DNA of 64,000 nt from Roseicyclus sp. (lineage in GTDB: Bacteria; Pseudomonadota; Alphaproteobacteria; Rhodobacterales; Rhodobacteraceae). Below are positions 30,192-40,517 of the stretch, piece after piece; position 1 is the stretch's first letter; every line of letters begins with the position of its first letter. The stretch lies in contig JAGYLB010000112.1 in assembly GCA_018401055.1 (NCBI GenBank), forward strand, positions 62,001 to 126,000, read 5' to 3'. Below the pieces are notes generated by a model. The model did no database searches and was not told where the DNA came from. It saw only the letters and a program-made list of their open reading frames with translations. A program made the position numbers and the translations under genes.

Positions 30192-31259
30192 ATGCTTGAA
30201 AACCTGTTGTTGAGCTTTGGCGAACCCGTGGTGCTGGCGATTGCCGGTGTGCTGACGGGGCTGGTGTTCGGCTGGGCCGCGCAACGCTCGCGCTTTTGCC
30301 TGCGCGCGGCCACGGTCGAGGTGGCCGAGGGCGCTTTCGGCCCCAAGCTCGCGATCTGGCTGATCGTCTTCTTCACCGCGATGATGCTCACCCAAGGGGG
30401 CATCGCGTCGGGCCTGTTCGATGTGTCCTCTACCCGGCAACTGGCGGCCGAGGGGTCTGTCTCGGGCGCGGTGATCGGCGGCTTGATGTTCGGCATCGGC
30501 ATGATCCTAGCGCGTGGTTGCGCCTCGCGGCTGCTGGTGTTGTCGGCCACAGGCAATCTTCGCGCGCTGGTCACCGGGTTGATCGTGACCCTTGTAGCCC
30601 AAGCTTCTTTCACCGGCGTGCTGGCGCCCGCGCGCGAGGCGCTGACCGCGCTCTGGACCGTGCCGGGCGGCACGGGGCGGAGCCTTTTGGACAGTCTTGG
30701 CCTGACCTCCGCCATCGCCACAGGGCTTGCCGTGCTGGCGCTCTTGGGCGCATTGGTGTTGGGGCGGCGGCGGGGCCTGAGCCTCGGCGTCATCATTGGC
30801 GCCTTCGGCGTCGGTCTGGCGGTCACGCTGGGCTGGGCCTTTACCGCGGTGATCGCGGCCAGCAGTTTCGAGATCGTGCCGGTCGCCTCCGTCACCTTCA
30901 CCGGCCCTGCCACCGACACGCTGATGGCGCTGGTCACACAACGCTCGGTGGTGCTGTCCTTTGGCATCGGCCTCGTGCCCGGCGTCTTTGTGGGCGCGGG
31001 GACAGCGGCGCTGGCCTATGGCGAATGGAAGCTGGAACGCTTCGGAGCCGACACGCCGATGGAGCGCTACCTCGTCGGCGCGGTCTTGATGGGCTTTGGC
31101 GCAATGCTGGCGGGGGGCTGCGCGGTCGGCGCGGGTGTCTCGGGCGGGGCCGTGTTCTCGACCACCGCCTTGCTTGCGCTCTTTGCCATGTGGATCGGGG
31201 CCATGGGCACGGTGCGCGTCATGGCATTGATCGCGCGGGGCGGCGTTCAGACGGTGTAG
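30192..31259 (+). CDS. YeeE/YedE-family transporter (second SoxT-like permease)
   Basis: A 355-residue protein with about nine membrane segments and the family cysteines RSRFCLRAAT, LARGCASRLLVLSATGN and GGCAVGAGVSG. It is a distant paralogue of the permease at 17630. One is at each end of the sox block. Likely import of thiosulfate or another sulfur compound, or delivery of sulfane sulfur to the cytoplasm for signalling. It converges with and overlaps the SDR gene by 13 bp. Confidence 0.82.
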   Translation: MLENLLLSFGEPVVLAIAGVLTGLVFGWAAQRSRFCLRAATVEVAEGAFGPKLAIWLIVFFTAMMLTQGGIASGLFDVSSTRQLAAEGSVSGAVIGGLMFGIGMILARGCASRLLVLSATGNLRALVTGLIVTLVAQASFTGVLAPAREALTALWTVPGGTGRSLLDSLGLTSAIATGLAVLALLGALVLGRRRGLSLGVIIGAFGVGLAVTLGWAFTAVIAASSFEIVPVASVTFTGPATDTLMALVTQRSVVLSFGIGLVPGVFVGAGTAALAYGEWKLERFGADTPMERYLVGAVLMGFGAMLAGGCAVGAGVSGGAVFSTTALLALFAMWIGAMGTVRVMALIARGGVQTV

Positions 31260-31991
31260 TTCAGCCCCAGCCGCCCGCCGTCGACATAGATCGTCTCGCC
31301 AGTGACATAACTGGCCTTGCCCGAGCACAAGAAGGCCACCACGTCGCCGATCTCGCGCGCCGTGCCGACACGTCCGATGGGGGTGCGCGACATCACGCGG
31401 GCCAGCGCCTCGGGGCTGGCGTTCACGCCCGCCATCATCTCGGTATCGATGGATCCGGGGCCGACCGCGTTGACGCGGATGCCATGCGGCGCCAGCGCCA
31501 GCGCGGACGCCTTGGTCAACTGCTGCACGCCCCCTTTGGAGGCACAGTAGGCCGGGATCGCGGGGATCGCCACGACCGCGTTGATGGACGACATGTTGAC
31601 GATTGCGCCCTTGATCCCCGCCTTGATCATGCCGTTCGCCGCGCGTTGGGTGGCGGCGAACACGCTCCTCAGGTTCAACCCGATCACGGCGTCGAAATCA
31701 TCGAGGCTGTAGCTCAGGAAATCGCCCGGCCGGGCGATGCCTGCATTGTTCACAAGGGCTGCAATAGGCCCTTCCTCGGCTTCGATGGTGTCGAACAGGC
31801 CCATCAGCGCGGTGCTGTCCGCCACGTCGCAGACAAAGCCGCGCCCGCCGATGCTTTTGGCCGCCGCATGGACGCTGTCCTTCACGTCGGCCAGCATGAC
31901 TCTGTAGCCGTCTTCGGCGAGCGCCCCGGCACAGGCAAGCCCGATGCCCTGGCGCGCCGCCGGTGACCAGTGCAATCGGTTGATCGGCCAT
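31247..31991 (-). CDS. Short-chain dehydrogenase/reductase, frameshifted
   Basis: An NAD(P)-dependent SDR of about 248 residues: TGGA...GIG cofactor motif, VNNAGIA, the catalytic Ser in NMSSINAV, and YCASK. The N-terminus (MADQPIALVTGGA) is in another frame; loss of one GC pair near 31945 (GCGCGC read as GCGC) explains it. It is downstream of the GntR gene on the same strand. In this uronate locus it may act as fructuronate reductase or as an aldose dehydrogenase; UxuB itself is absent from the window. Confidence 0.82.
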
Positions 31992-32049
31992 GTCGAAAAC
32001 TCCCCTTGTCTCGGATTCCGGGCGACCCTGCGGCGGGCGGGCGGCGGTG

Positions 32050-32784
32050 TCAATTCGAAGGGGGGCCGCTGTCGAACAGATCGGCATGCCGCGCCTTCAG
32101 ATCGGCCAATGTGCTCAGCACCACGCGCAGATGCACCTGCATCGCGGCTGTGGCACGATCCCCGTCGCGCGACAGGATCGCCGACAAGATGGCGCTATGC
32201 TGCTCCAGAAGCCGCCCCATATGCGCTTCATCTGCAAGCGGCAGGATACGCAGCCGGTCAAGTGCCGATTTCTCGCGCACCAAGAGCGTTTCGGCACGCT
32301 CGAAGCCCGTGGCGCGCGCGATGCAGGCATGAAAGGCATCGTCGAGGCGTTGAAAGCCATCGGTGTCGCCCTTGGCAATGGCATGGGCCTGATCGCCGAG
32401 GTTCGCCTCCAGAGTGACGGCATCGGCAGGCGCGAGACCGGCTTCGCACAGACGCGCGACGCAAGCCACCTCCAGCGCTTCGCGCAGGAATTGCGCCTGC
32501 ACGATGGCCGCCTCCGAGATCGTCGCGACATAGCTGCCGCGCGACGGCCATGTCACGATCAGCCCATCCTCGCGCAGCCGGGTGAAGGCGTCGCGCACCG
32601 GCGTGCGGCTGGCGCCAAAGCGCTGGCCCACCTCGGTCTCGGACAGCAGGCAGCCGGGCGGCAGATCGGCGCGCAGGATGGCCGATTTCAGCCCGGCATG
32701 GATCTGGTCGGCCACGGGGCGTGCAAGGTCCAGCGGTGGCACATGCAGGGCGGCGACGGGGTCGGGGCGGGCGGCAAGGGGCAT
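32050..32784 (-). CDS. GntR-family (FCD) regulator of the hexuronate locus
   Basis: A 244-residue FCD GntR protein. Winged helix near residues 20-85 (ADQIHAGLKSAILRADLPPG, SRTPVRDAFTRLREDGLI), then FCD with DAFHACIARATGFERAE and LLEQHSAILSAILSRDGDRA. It is divergent from the oxidoreductase/ABC/uxuA operon, and a perfect GTATACCGGTATAC palindrome sits between them. Autorepression plus control of the uptake and catabolic genes is the likely scheme. Confidence 0.88.
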   Translation of the reverse strand: MPLAARPDPVAALHVPPLDLARPVADQIHAGLKSAILRADLPPGCLLSETEVGQRFGASRTPVRDAFTRLREDGLIVTWPSRGSYVATISEAAIVQAQFLREALEVACVARLCEAGLAPADAVTLEANLGDQAHAIAKGDTDGFQRLDDAFHACIARATGFERAETLLVREKSALDRLRILPLADEAHMGRLLEQHSAILSAILSRDGDRATAAMQVHLRVVLSTLADLKARHADLFDSGPPSN

Positions 32785-32810
32785 GTCGGCTCCGGGCGGG
32801 TGTATCAATC

Positions 32811-32839
32811 CGTATACCGGTATACTGGCTTCTTGACAA
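32811..32839 (-). promoter_or_regulatory. GntR operator GTATACCGGTATAC overlapping a promoter
   Basis: A perfect 14-bp palindrome at 32812-32825 has the GTATAC core seen in many FCD GntR operators. On the minus strand TTGTCA (32839-32834), a 17-bp spacer and TATACG (32816-32811) form a promoter for the GntR gene whose -10 is inside the palindrome. On the plus strand a TTGACA hexamer (32833-32838) follows immediately and could be the -35 of the divergent operon. Confidence 0.65.
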
Positions 32840-32883
32840 CGCATCATGGGGCTGCGCAACTTGCCCGCGCCAAAGGGGGAGCC

Positions 32884-33929
32884 ATGGCCGCGTCTGCGCC
32901 TGACCAAGTGTTGAATGTCGTGCTGATCGGGGCCGGAATGGTGGCCGCGACCCATGTGGCGGCCTTGCGCGACGCAGCTAGACGTTCCGCATGCACGGCT
33001 TCTGGTCGCGCAATCCTGACAACGCCGCCGCCTTGGCCGATCCCGAAGGGGCAAAGGTCTATCCCGACATCGAGGCCGTCGCCGCCGATCCGGACGTCGA
33101 TTTCGCCATCGTGCTGACGCCACCCAATGCGCGCGCCCACCTGATCGCGCCGCTTCTCGCCGCGAAACTGCCGATCTTGATGGAGAAACCCATCGCCCGT
33201 GATGGGGCGGAGGCGCGTGCGCTGGTAGATCAATGTGCTGCTGCGGGTGTGACGCTCGGCATCGTGTTCCAGCACCGGATGCGCGCCGCGTCGCGCGCGG
33301 CCACCGCCTCTCGTGGCGGGCGGAACGCTGGGCAGGCTGGGTCTGGCCGAGATCGCCGTGCCATGGTGGCGCGATCAATCCTACTATGACGAACCGGGGC
33401 GGGGCACCTACGCGCGCGACGGAGGCGGTGTGCTGATTTCACAAGCGATCCACACCATCGACCTTGCGCTGTCGTTGACGGGGCCGGTGGCCTCCGTTCA
33501 GGCGATGACCGCGACGACCCGCTTTCACAAGATGGAGGCTGAGGATATGGCGGTCGCGGGCCTGCGGCTTTCGCCTCGGGCGCCTTGGGCAGCCTCACCG
33601 CCTCGACCGCCGAGTTTCCCCGGCGCGGCGGAGTCGATCCGCCTGCATTTTGATGCAGCCTCGCTCCATCTGGAGGCGGTGTGCTGACCGTCAGTCACCG
33701 CGATGGCCGCGTGGAGACGCATGGCGCGGCGGCTGGCACGGGCGGCGGAGCGGACCCGATGGCCTTCACCCATGATTGGCACCGCGCCGTGATCGAGGAT
33801 TTCGCCGAAGCGGTCCGCACCGGCCGCGCGCCCTTGGTGACGGGGCAGGCGGGCCTTGCCGCCCATGCTCTCATCGACGCCATCACCCAATCGGCCCGCA
33901 GCGGCCAAGTGACCGAGGTTTCGCCATGA
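32884..33929 (+). CDS. Gfo/Idh/MocA oxidoreductase 1, multiply frameshifted
   Basis: An NAD(P)-dependent sugar oxidoreductase. The Rossmann start is VVLIGAGMVAATHVAALRDA; the catalytic Lys is in the EKP motif of LPILMEKPIARDGAEA; the C-terminal half includes GGGVLISQAIHTIDLALSL. The frame changes near 32985, 33300, 33565, 33620 and 33675, with conserved sequence on both sides each time. The degree of damage allows either accumulated sequencing errors or a genuine pseudogene. It is the first of three tandem family members. Confidence 0.7.
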
Positions 33930-34923
33930 AATTCGCCGCCATCGGCATCGACCACCGCCATATCTTCGGCATGAGCGCCAACCTCATGGCCGAGGGGGCA
34001 GAATTCGCGGGCTGGTGGACGGATGGCGACCCCGAATCGCTGGAGGGGTTCGTCAAGCGTTTCCCTGATGTGCCACGTGTGGCCGATGCGCAGACCCTGC
34101 TGGATGACCCCGCCATCGACCTGATCTGCATCTCCTGCATCCCACGTGACCGCGCCCGCTGGGCCATCGCCGCGATGGAGGCGGGCAAGGACGTGATGAC
34201 CGACAAGCCCGGCTGCACGACGCTGGCGCAACTGGCCGAAATCCGCGCGGTTCAGGCTCGGACGGGCCGCATCTGGTCCATCGACTTCTCGGAACGCTTC
34301 GAGGTGCCCAGCGTCACGAAAGCTGCCGAGCTTGTGGCGGCGGGCGCCATCGGCCGCGTGGTGCAGACCGTGGGCCTTGGCCCTCACCGCCTCAACCGCG
34401 CGATGCGGCCCGCTTGGTTCTTTGACCGCGAGGCCTATGGCGGCATCCTGACCGACATCGCCAGCCACCAGATCGACCAGTTCCTGTTCTTCACCGGCTC
34501 GACCGAGGCGCAGATCACGCTGGCCACTGCCGCGGATCCGCCCATCCCGACGATCCCGGCCTGCAGGATTTCGGCGAGATCGCGCTGCGCTCGGACACCG
34601 GGCATGGCTATATCCGCGTCGATTGGTTCACGCCCGACGCGCTGCCCACATGGGGCGACGGGCGGCTGACCATTCTGGGCACCGAAGGGTATATCGAGCT
34701 GCGCAAATACGTCGATGTCGGCAAGCCAGGCACCGATCACCTGATCCTCGTCAACGGCACCCGCTGCGAGGTCATCGACGCCTCCGGCGCAGGCATGCCC
34801 TATTTCGCGCGGCTGATCGCCGATATCCGCGACCGGACGGAAACGGCAATGCCGCAGGCCCATGCCTTCACCGTCATGGAACTGGCACTAAGGGCGCAGG
34901 CCATGGCCGAGGGGGTCGCATGA
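33926..34923 (+). CDS. Gfo/Idh/MocA oxidoreductase 2, frameshifted
   Basis: A second, divergent family member of about 332 residues: N-terminal FAAIGIDHRHIFGMSANLM lacks the classical GxGxxG, TDKPGCTTLAQL takes the place of EKP, and GGILTDIASHQIDQFLFF is the C-terminal active-site segment. One base is lost near 34545; LQDFGEIALRSDTGHGYIR to AQAMAEGVA continues in the next frame. Its ATG overlaps the previous stop. Related proteins act on sugar acids or keto-sugars. Confidence 0.75.
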
Positions 34924-35986
34924 TCGCCGTTGCCATCTTCGGGGCGGGCATTGGCTGCAGAGCATCTTGCGGGCTACCGCGCGCTTCCTGACCGCTATGC
35001 CGTGCGCTGGCTGATCGACCTCGACGCCGCGCGTGCGGCGGAGGTGGCAGGCGACAGCGGCATCCAGCGATCGGCACCGCCGTTGAACAGGCTCTCGACG
35101 ATCCACCGTCACTCTGATCGACATCTGCCTGCCACCGCATCTGCATGTCCCCATGGCCGTCCGCGCGCTCAAGTCGGGCAAGCATGTCGTTCTGGAAAAG
35201 CCCATCGCGCCCTCGCTTTCCGAATGCGACCTTCTGGCTCGAGGCGGAAGCCACCGCGGCCGCCGCATGTTTCCGGTGTTCCAGTATCGCTACGGCCCCG
35301 GCACCGCTGCGCTAGACGCGCTGATCGCGGCGGGGCTGGCGGGCAAGCCTCTGGTGGCGGCGTTGGAAACCCATTGGAACCGGGGCGCGAGCTACTATGC
35401 CGTGCCGTGGCGCGGCACTTGGGCGGGCGAACGCGGTGGCGCGGTTCTGGGCCATGCGATCCACAACCACGACCTTTTGTGCCGCTATTTCGGCGGGCCC
35501 GCGGGCATCAGCGCGCAGGTCGCCACCCGGGTGAACCCCATCGAGACCGAGGATTGCGCGGCCATCGCGCTGCGCTTCGACACCGGCGCGTTGGCCACAT
35601 CCTCGGTCACATTGGGCGCGGCAGGCGACACCACGCGCCTGCGCCTCGTGTTCGAACACCTCACCGCGACCTCCGGCGATCTGCCCTATGCGCCAGCAGA
35701 CGGGCCGTGGACCTTCACCGCCCGCGACCCGGCGCGCCAGCCGCAGGTCGATGCCATCCTCGCCGACCTGCCCGCACCCAAATCGGGCTTCGCCGGATAT
35801 CTGGAGGCCATTGCCGATGCCCTCGACGGAGACAAGGGCCGCGAGGTAACGCTTGCCTGCGGCCGCCGCTCCATCGAGCTTGTGACAGCGGTTTACGCAG
35901 CGGCACGCACAGGCAAGGAGGTTGCCTTGCCGATGCCAAAAGACGCAGAGTTCTACCAAGGCTGGGTGCCCGACAAGACGCCCTGA
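34920..35986 (+). CDS. Gfo/Idh/MocA oxidoreductase 3, frameshifted
   Basis: The third tandem member. MIAVAIFGAGIG and AEHLAGYRALPDRYAVRWLI are in different frames (break near 34955); another break lies between about 35070 and 35110, and another near 35245. The rest (HVVLEKPIAPSLSECDLL, GAVLGHAIHNHDLLCRYF, to YQGWVPDKTP) is well preserved. EKP Lys and the H-x-x-D-like site are present. Its ATG overlaps the previous stop. Confidence 0.75.
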
Positions 35987-36051
35987 GGCGCGCGGACAAC
36001 AGCCGACAGACGACGACAGAGACGATCCATTACCCTAGGGAGGAAACTGGA

Positions 36052-37317
36052 ATGACCCATCTCAAACTGCTTGGAACCACCGCGCTGGCCTTTGGCCTTG
36101 CCGCGCCTGCCATGGCGCAGGAAATCCGCTTCATGTGCTATTCGGACGGCAACGAATGCGAGGTCTATGACGATGTCCTGACCCGCTTCGAGGCCGCCAA
36201 CCCCGGCGTCGACGTGATCGTCGACGTGGTGCCCTATCAGGCGATCTTGGAGAATCTGCCGATCCAGCTGGCGGCGGGCAGCGGGCCTGATATCGCCAAG
36301 GTCACCGATCTGGGCGGCCTGTCGCAATATTACCTCGATCTGGCACCTTACGTCGACCGCGCCTATTGGGAGGCATCCTTCGGCGACACGCTGGGCTGGT
36401 ATCGGGGGGCTGCGGGCGGCGATGCGATCAATGGCATGCACAGCCAACTGACCATCACCGGCGCTTTCGTCAACGCCACCCTCTTCGAGCAGGCGGGCGT
36501 CGAGATCCTTGGGCCTGACGCCACTTGGGAAGACTGGGCCGCCGCCGCGCGCACCGTCGCGGCAGCGACTGAAACGCCCTTCCCGATGGCGATCGACCGC
36601 ACCGGCCACCGCTTTGCCGGCCCTGCGATCAGCTATGGCGCGGCCATCGTGGCCGAAGACGGCACGCCGACCCTGTCGGACGAGGGCTTTGCCGCCTTCA
36701 CTGCGCAATTCGTCGAATGGAACAACGACGGCACCATGGCGCGCGATGTCTGGGCCGGGCAGGGCGGGGCCACCTATCAAGACGCGGCGCAGGAATTCAT
36801 CAACGGCGAGCTGGTGTTCTACTATTCCGGCAGCTGGCAGGTGGGCCGCATGGACAGCCAGGTTGGCGATTTCTTCGACTGGCAGGTCGTGGGCTCCCCC
36901 TGTGGTCCGGCGGGCGTGTGTTCCGGCATGCCGGGCGGCGCGGGCATCGTGGGCTTCAGCGCGACCCAACACCCCGAGGTCGTGGCGGCGGTGATCGATT
37001 TCCTGGCGCGTGAAGACATCTATGCCGAGGTGACGGCGCGCACCCGCAACCTGCCCGCGCATCTGGGTGTGGCGCAAGCGGGCGTGGAGTTCGAGGGCGC
37101 ATCGCCTGCCGCCGCCGCGGCCCTGTCGGCCTTTGCCGCCGACCTGCCGGATGTGGCCCCTTCTGCCTTCCGCTACCAGGGCTATGCCAACAACCGCGCG
37201 ATGTTCGGCATCACTGCCGAGCGGGTCAGCCAGGCCATCGTGGGTGAGTTGAGCGTCGAGGATGCTGTGGCCCGGATGGCTGCCGACCTCGAGGCGGCGC
37301 TGGCCGACGCGCAGTAG
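36052..37317 (+). CDS. Sugar ABC transporter substrate-binding protein
   Basis: A 421-residue periplasmic receptor with a clear signal peptide (ending AAPAMAQ) and the SBP_bac_1 (UgpB/MalE-like) pattern, e.g. DVIVDVVPYQAILENLP and SGSWQVGRMDS. The SD GGGAGGAAAC is strong. Its partners are the two permeases and ATPase downstream. In context of UxuA the ligand may be a hexuronate, oligo-uronide or glucuronide. Confidence 0.9.
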   Translation: MTHLKLLGTTALAFGLAAPAMAQEIRFMCYSDGNECEVYDDVLTRFEAANPGVDVIVDVVPYQAILENLPIQLAAGSGPDIAKVTDLGGLSQYYLDLAPYVDRAYWEASFGDTLGWYRGAAGGDAINGMHSQLTITGAFVNATLFEQAGVEILGPDATWEDWAAAARTVAAATETPFPMAIDRTGHRFAGPAISYGAAIVAEDGTPTLSDEGFAAFTAQFVEWNNDGTMARDVWAGQGGATYQDAAQEFINGELVFYYSGSWQVGRMDSQVGDFFDWQVVGSPCGPAGVCSGMPGGAGIVGFSATQHPEVVAAVIDFLAREDIYAEVTARTRNLPAHLGVAQAGVEFEGASPAAAAALSAFAADLPDVAPSAFRYQGYANNRAMFGITAERVSQAIVGELSVEDAVARMAADLEAALADAQ

Positions 37318-37321
37318 GGGC

Positions 37322-38374
37322 GTGGTCGAGATCAAGGGGCAGGGCGCAACCGCGCCCGCCCCACCCCCTGACAGGACGGCGCTGCGGGGCGCGGGCGACG
37401 GGCTTGCCCTGCGCCTGATTTCGCCCGTGATGCGGCTGGTCGAGATCCCGATGATCGCGTTGCAGCGGCTTTTGGGGATCAACCGGCTGGCTTGGGTGTT
37501 TCTGGCCCCCAACCTTGTCTTGTTCGGGCTGTTCGCCTTTCTGCCCGTGATCCTGAACGTGGCCTATGCCACCACCGGCGGCGCCAATGTGATGCTGGCC
37601 GACCGCCCGCAGATAGGCCTAGGCAATTTCGAGCGTCTCTTGGATTGCGCCAACCACTTTGACCCCAACACCTGCCGCGAAGACAAATTCTGGCGCGCGG
37701 TGTGGAACACGCTGTGGTTCGTGACGCTGCAGGTCGGCATCATGGTCGGCTTTTCGCTGCTGACCGCGATTGTGCTGAACGGCAAGATCCGGGCTCGGGG
37801 GTTTTTCCGCTCGGTCTTCTTCTTTCCCGTGCTGCTCTCGCCCGTGGTGGTGGCGCTGATCTGGAAATGGATGTTGCAGCGCAATGGCGTCTTGAACGCC
37901 TTTCTCGATTGGGCGGGCATCGGCGGCTACAACTGGCTGGTCGACGCCGATTGGGCATTCGCCTGGTCGGTGTTCTTGTCGGTCTGGGCCCATATGGGGT
38001 TCTACACTCTGATCTTGCTGGCGGGCCTGCAGGCCATCCCCCGCGATGTCTACGAGGCCGCGACCATGGACCGTGCCAGCCCTTGGCGCGCCTTCCGCCG
38101 TATCACGCTGCCCTTGCTCGCCCCCACGATGCTGGTCGTTCTGGTGCTGGCGCTGATCAAGGGCGTGCAGACCTTTGACGAGGTCTATGCCTTCACCGGG
38201 GGCGGGCCAGGAACGGCCACCACCTTCATCATCCAGTATATCTACGAGGAAGGCTTTGCCGGATCGCCGCGCCTGTTTGGCCTGTCGGCGGCGGCGTCGC
38301 TTCTGGTGGCCTTCGTGCTGGTCGTGCTGACGCTGGTTCAGCTTTGGGTGAACCGGAGGAACGTAGATGGGTAG
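37322..38374 (+). CDS. Sugar ABC transporter permease (MalF/UgpA-like)
   Basis: A 350-residue six-helix permease with the EAA loop EAATMDRASPWRAFRRITLP. A GTG start at 37322 shortly after AGGGG is preferred; the track would also allow an earlier ATG inside the upstream gene. About 60 hydrophilic residues precede the first membrane segment. It overlaps the next permease by 8 bp. Confidence 0.9.
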   Translation: MVEIKGQGATAPAPPPDRTALRGAGDGLALRLISPVMRLVEIPMIALQRLLGINRLAWVFLAPNLVLFGLFAFLPVILNVAYATTGGANVMLADRPQIGLGNFERLLDCANHFDPNTCREDKFWRAVWNTLWFVTLQVGIMVGFSLLTAIVLNGKIRARGFFRSVFFFPVLLSPVVVALIWKWMLQRNGVLNAFLDWAGIGGYNWLVDADWAFAWSVFLSVWAHMGFYTLILLAGLQAIPRDVYEAATMDRASPWRAFRRITLPLLAPTMLVVLVLALIKGVQTFDEVYAFTGGGPGTATTFIIQYIYEEGFAGSPRLFGLSAAASLLVAFVLVVLTLVQLWVNRRNVDG

Positions 38375-39431
38375 GACATGGGAGTTTCTCACCGCCACCC
38401 GCGGGGCCACGCGCCTGCATTGGACCGATTGGGCCAGCTACGGCTACCTGTTTCTCGGCGTCTTCCTGATGTTCTTTCCGGTCGTCTGGCTGGTCCTGTC
38501 CTCCTTCAAGACCGAGGCAGACCTGCAGCGCTACCCGCCCACCTTCCTGCCCTACGCGCAGCAGACCATCACGCTTGACGGCCATGACGAACCCTTGCCG
38601 CTGTTCGAGATCACGGGCGGCGAGCATGAGGGCAAGATCCTTGCGCAACTGCGGCGCGTGGGATTGCGCGCGCAGATGATGCGACCTCGAGCCAACCGAC
38701 CGAGCGCAACCGGCTGACCATCGGACGAGTCGCCCGATTACGAACGGCTGGAGCGGTTCACGCTGGCGACCGAGAACTATTCCGACCTCTTCGGGCGGTT
38801 CAACTTCCTGCTGTATTTCTGGAACTCGACCTTCATCACGGTCATGGCGACGCTCATCATGCTGCTGACCAATTCGATGGCGGCCTTTGCGCTGTCGAAA
38901 TACCAATTCCGGGGGCGGACGGTCGTGCTGCTTCTGGTCATCGGTACGCTGATGATCCCGCAGACGGTGGTTCTGGTGCCCTTGTTCCTGATCGTGTCGG
39001 AACTGGGGATGTTCAACTCGCTTTGGGGCGTCATCATCCCCGGCGCCGCCACGCCCACGGGCGTGTTCCTCCTCCGCCAATACATGCTGACCATCCCCGA
39101 CGAGATCCTCGATGCCGCGCGGATGGACAAGGCGAGTGAGTGGAAGATCTACTGGCGCATCATCTTGCCGCTCTCCGCTCCCGCCATCGCGGTCTTGGCG
39201 ATCCTTGCGATCATGTGGCGTTGGAACGATTTCCTCTGGCCGCTGATCGTGCTGACGCAGTCCGAGAACTTCACGCTGCAACTCGCGCTCAACTCCTTCC
39301 AGGGCGAGTTGCAGACGCAATGGTCCTCGCTTCTGGCGATGACGGTTCTGACGCTTTTGCCGATCGCCATGGTGTTCATGTTCTTGCAGAAATACATCGC
39401 CACCGGCATCGCCTCGACGGGGGGGAAATAG
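38367..39431 (+). CDS. Sugar ABC transporter permease (MalG/UgpE-like), frameshifted
   Basis: The second permease. The N-terminal membrane segment (YGYLFLGVFLMFFPVVWLVL) and the C-terminal core with EAA loop (DAARMDKASEWKIYWRIILP) are in the same frame. Between about 38685 and 38730 compensating indels introduce a stop; DESPDYERLERFTLATENY is read in another frame. A 60-residue periplasmic insertion between helix 1 and the core (ITLDGHDEPLPLFEITGGEH) is typical of some uronide-type permeases. Restored length about 354. Confidence 0.82.
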
Positions 39432-39434
39432 ACC

Positions 39435-40514
39435 ATGGCCGCCATTGAACTCAGGGACGTGCGCAAAGCCTACGGTCAGGTGGAGGTCATCAAGGGCATC
39501 GACCTGTCCATCGCGCATGGCGAGTTTTGCGTCTTTGTCGGCCCCTCGGGCTGCGGGAAATCCACGCTTTTGCGGATGATTTCCGGGCTCGAGGATATCT
39601 CGGGCGGGGAAATCGCAATCGGGGGCGAGGTGGTCAACCACATCCCGGCCGCCGACCGGGGTCTGGCGATGGTGTTCCAGTCCTACGCGCTTTACCCCCA
39701 CATGACGGTGCGCCAGAACCTGTCCTTTGGATTGGAAAACATCAACACCCCCAAGCCCGAGATCGCCCGCAAGGTCGATGAGGTCGCGCGCATGCTTCAG
39801 ATCGAGCAACTGCTCGACCGCCGCCCCAAGGACTTGTCGGGCGGCCAGCGCCAGCGCGTCGCAATCGGGCGCGCGGTGGTGCGCGAACCGCGCGTGTTCC
39901 TGTTTGACGAGCCGCTGTCCAACCTCGACGCGGAGTTGCGCGTCGACATGCGCGGCGAGATCGCGGCGCTGCACCGCAGGCTTGAGAACACGATGATCTA
40001 CGTCACCCATGATCAGGTCGAGGCGATGACCATGGCCGACAAGATCGCCGTGCTGCGTCTAGGCAAGCTGGAACAATTCGGCCGCCCGCTTGATCTGTAC
40101 AACACGCCCGCGAACCTGTTCGTCGCGGGTTTTATCGGCAGCCCCAAGATGAATTTCATCGCCGGTCACGTCGACACAAACGACCGCACGCTGATGCATC
40201 TGGACACCGACGAGACGCTGCGCCTGCCTGCCAAGGGGTTCACCCAACGCGCGGGCGAAAAGGTGACGCTGGGCATCCGCCCCAACCACCTGCGCGCCAG
40301 CGACGATGGGCCTGTTACCGTCCATGTCCGCTCGGTCGAGCAGTTGGGCGGCGAAAGCTATGTCTACGGCCAGACCACGACGGGCAGTGCGATCACCGTC
40401 CACAGCCCCGGCCAGACCCGGATCGGTCTGGGCGATACCATCCGTGTCGGCGCGCCCGAGGAAGAGATCCACCTCTTCGACAGCGATACCGGCCTGACCC
40501 TGCGGGAGATGTGA
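39435..40514 (+). CDS. Sugar ABC transporter ATP-binding protein (MalK/UgpC-like)
   Basis: A 359-residue CUT1 ATPase. Walker A GPSGCGKST (about residues 36-44), signature LSGGQRQRV, Walker B VFLFDEPLSNLD, switch His in YVTHDQVEAMT. The C-terminal OB-type regulatory domain (ITLGIRPNHL-like segment, EEIHLFD) is intact. It energises the two permeases upstream. Confidence 0.93.
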   Translation: MAAIELRDVRKAYGQVEVIKGIDLSIAHGEFCVFVGPSGCGKSTLLRMISGLEDISGGEIAIGGEVVNHIPAADRGLAMVFQSYALYPHMTVRQNLSFGLENINTPKPEIARKVDEVARMLQIEQLLDRRPKDLSGGQRQRVAIGRAVVREPRVFLFDEPLSNLDAELRVDMRGEIAALHRRLENTMIYVTHDQVEAMTMADKIAVLRLGKLEQFGRPLDLYNTPANLFVAGFIGSPKMNFIAGHVDTNDRTLMHLDTDETLRLPAKGFTQRAGEKVTLGIRPNHLRASDDGPVTVHVRSVEQLGGESYVYGQTTTGSAITVHSPGQTRIGLGDTIRVGAPEEEIHLFDSDTGLTLREM

Positions 40515-40517
40515 GAG

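Noticed and set aside
34930..36051. An N-terminal extension of 374 codons on the sugar-binding protein.
   Set aside because: It is a wrong-frame reading of the third Gfo/Idh/MocA gene; the signal peptide and strong SD place the start at 36052.
38229..40010. Long antisense frames (also 10911-12506, 24963-26615, 56870-58675).
   Set aside because: They oppose well-recognised genes and consist of low-complexity Arg/Gly/Asp/His-rich sequence typical of GC-rich antisense shadows.
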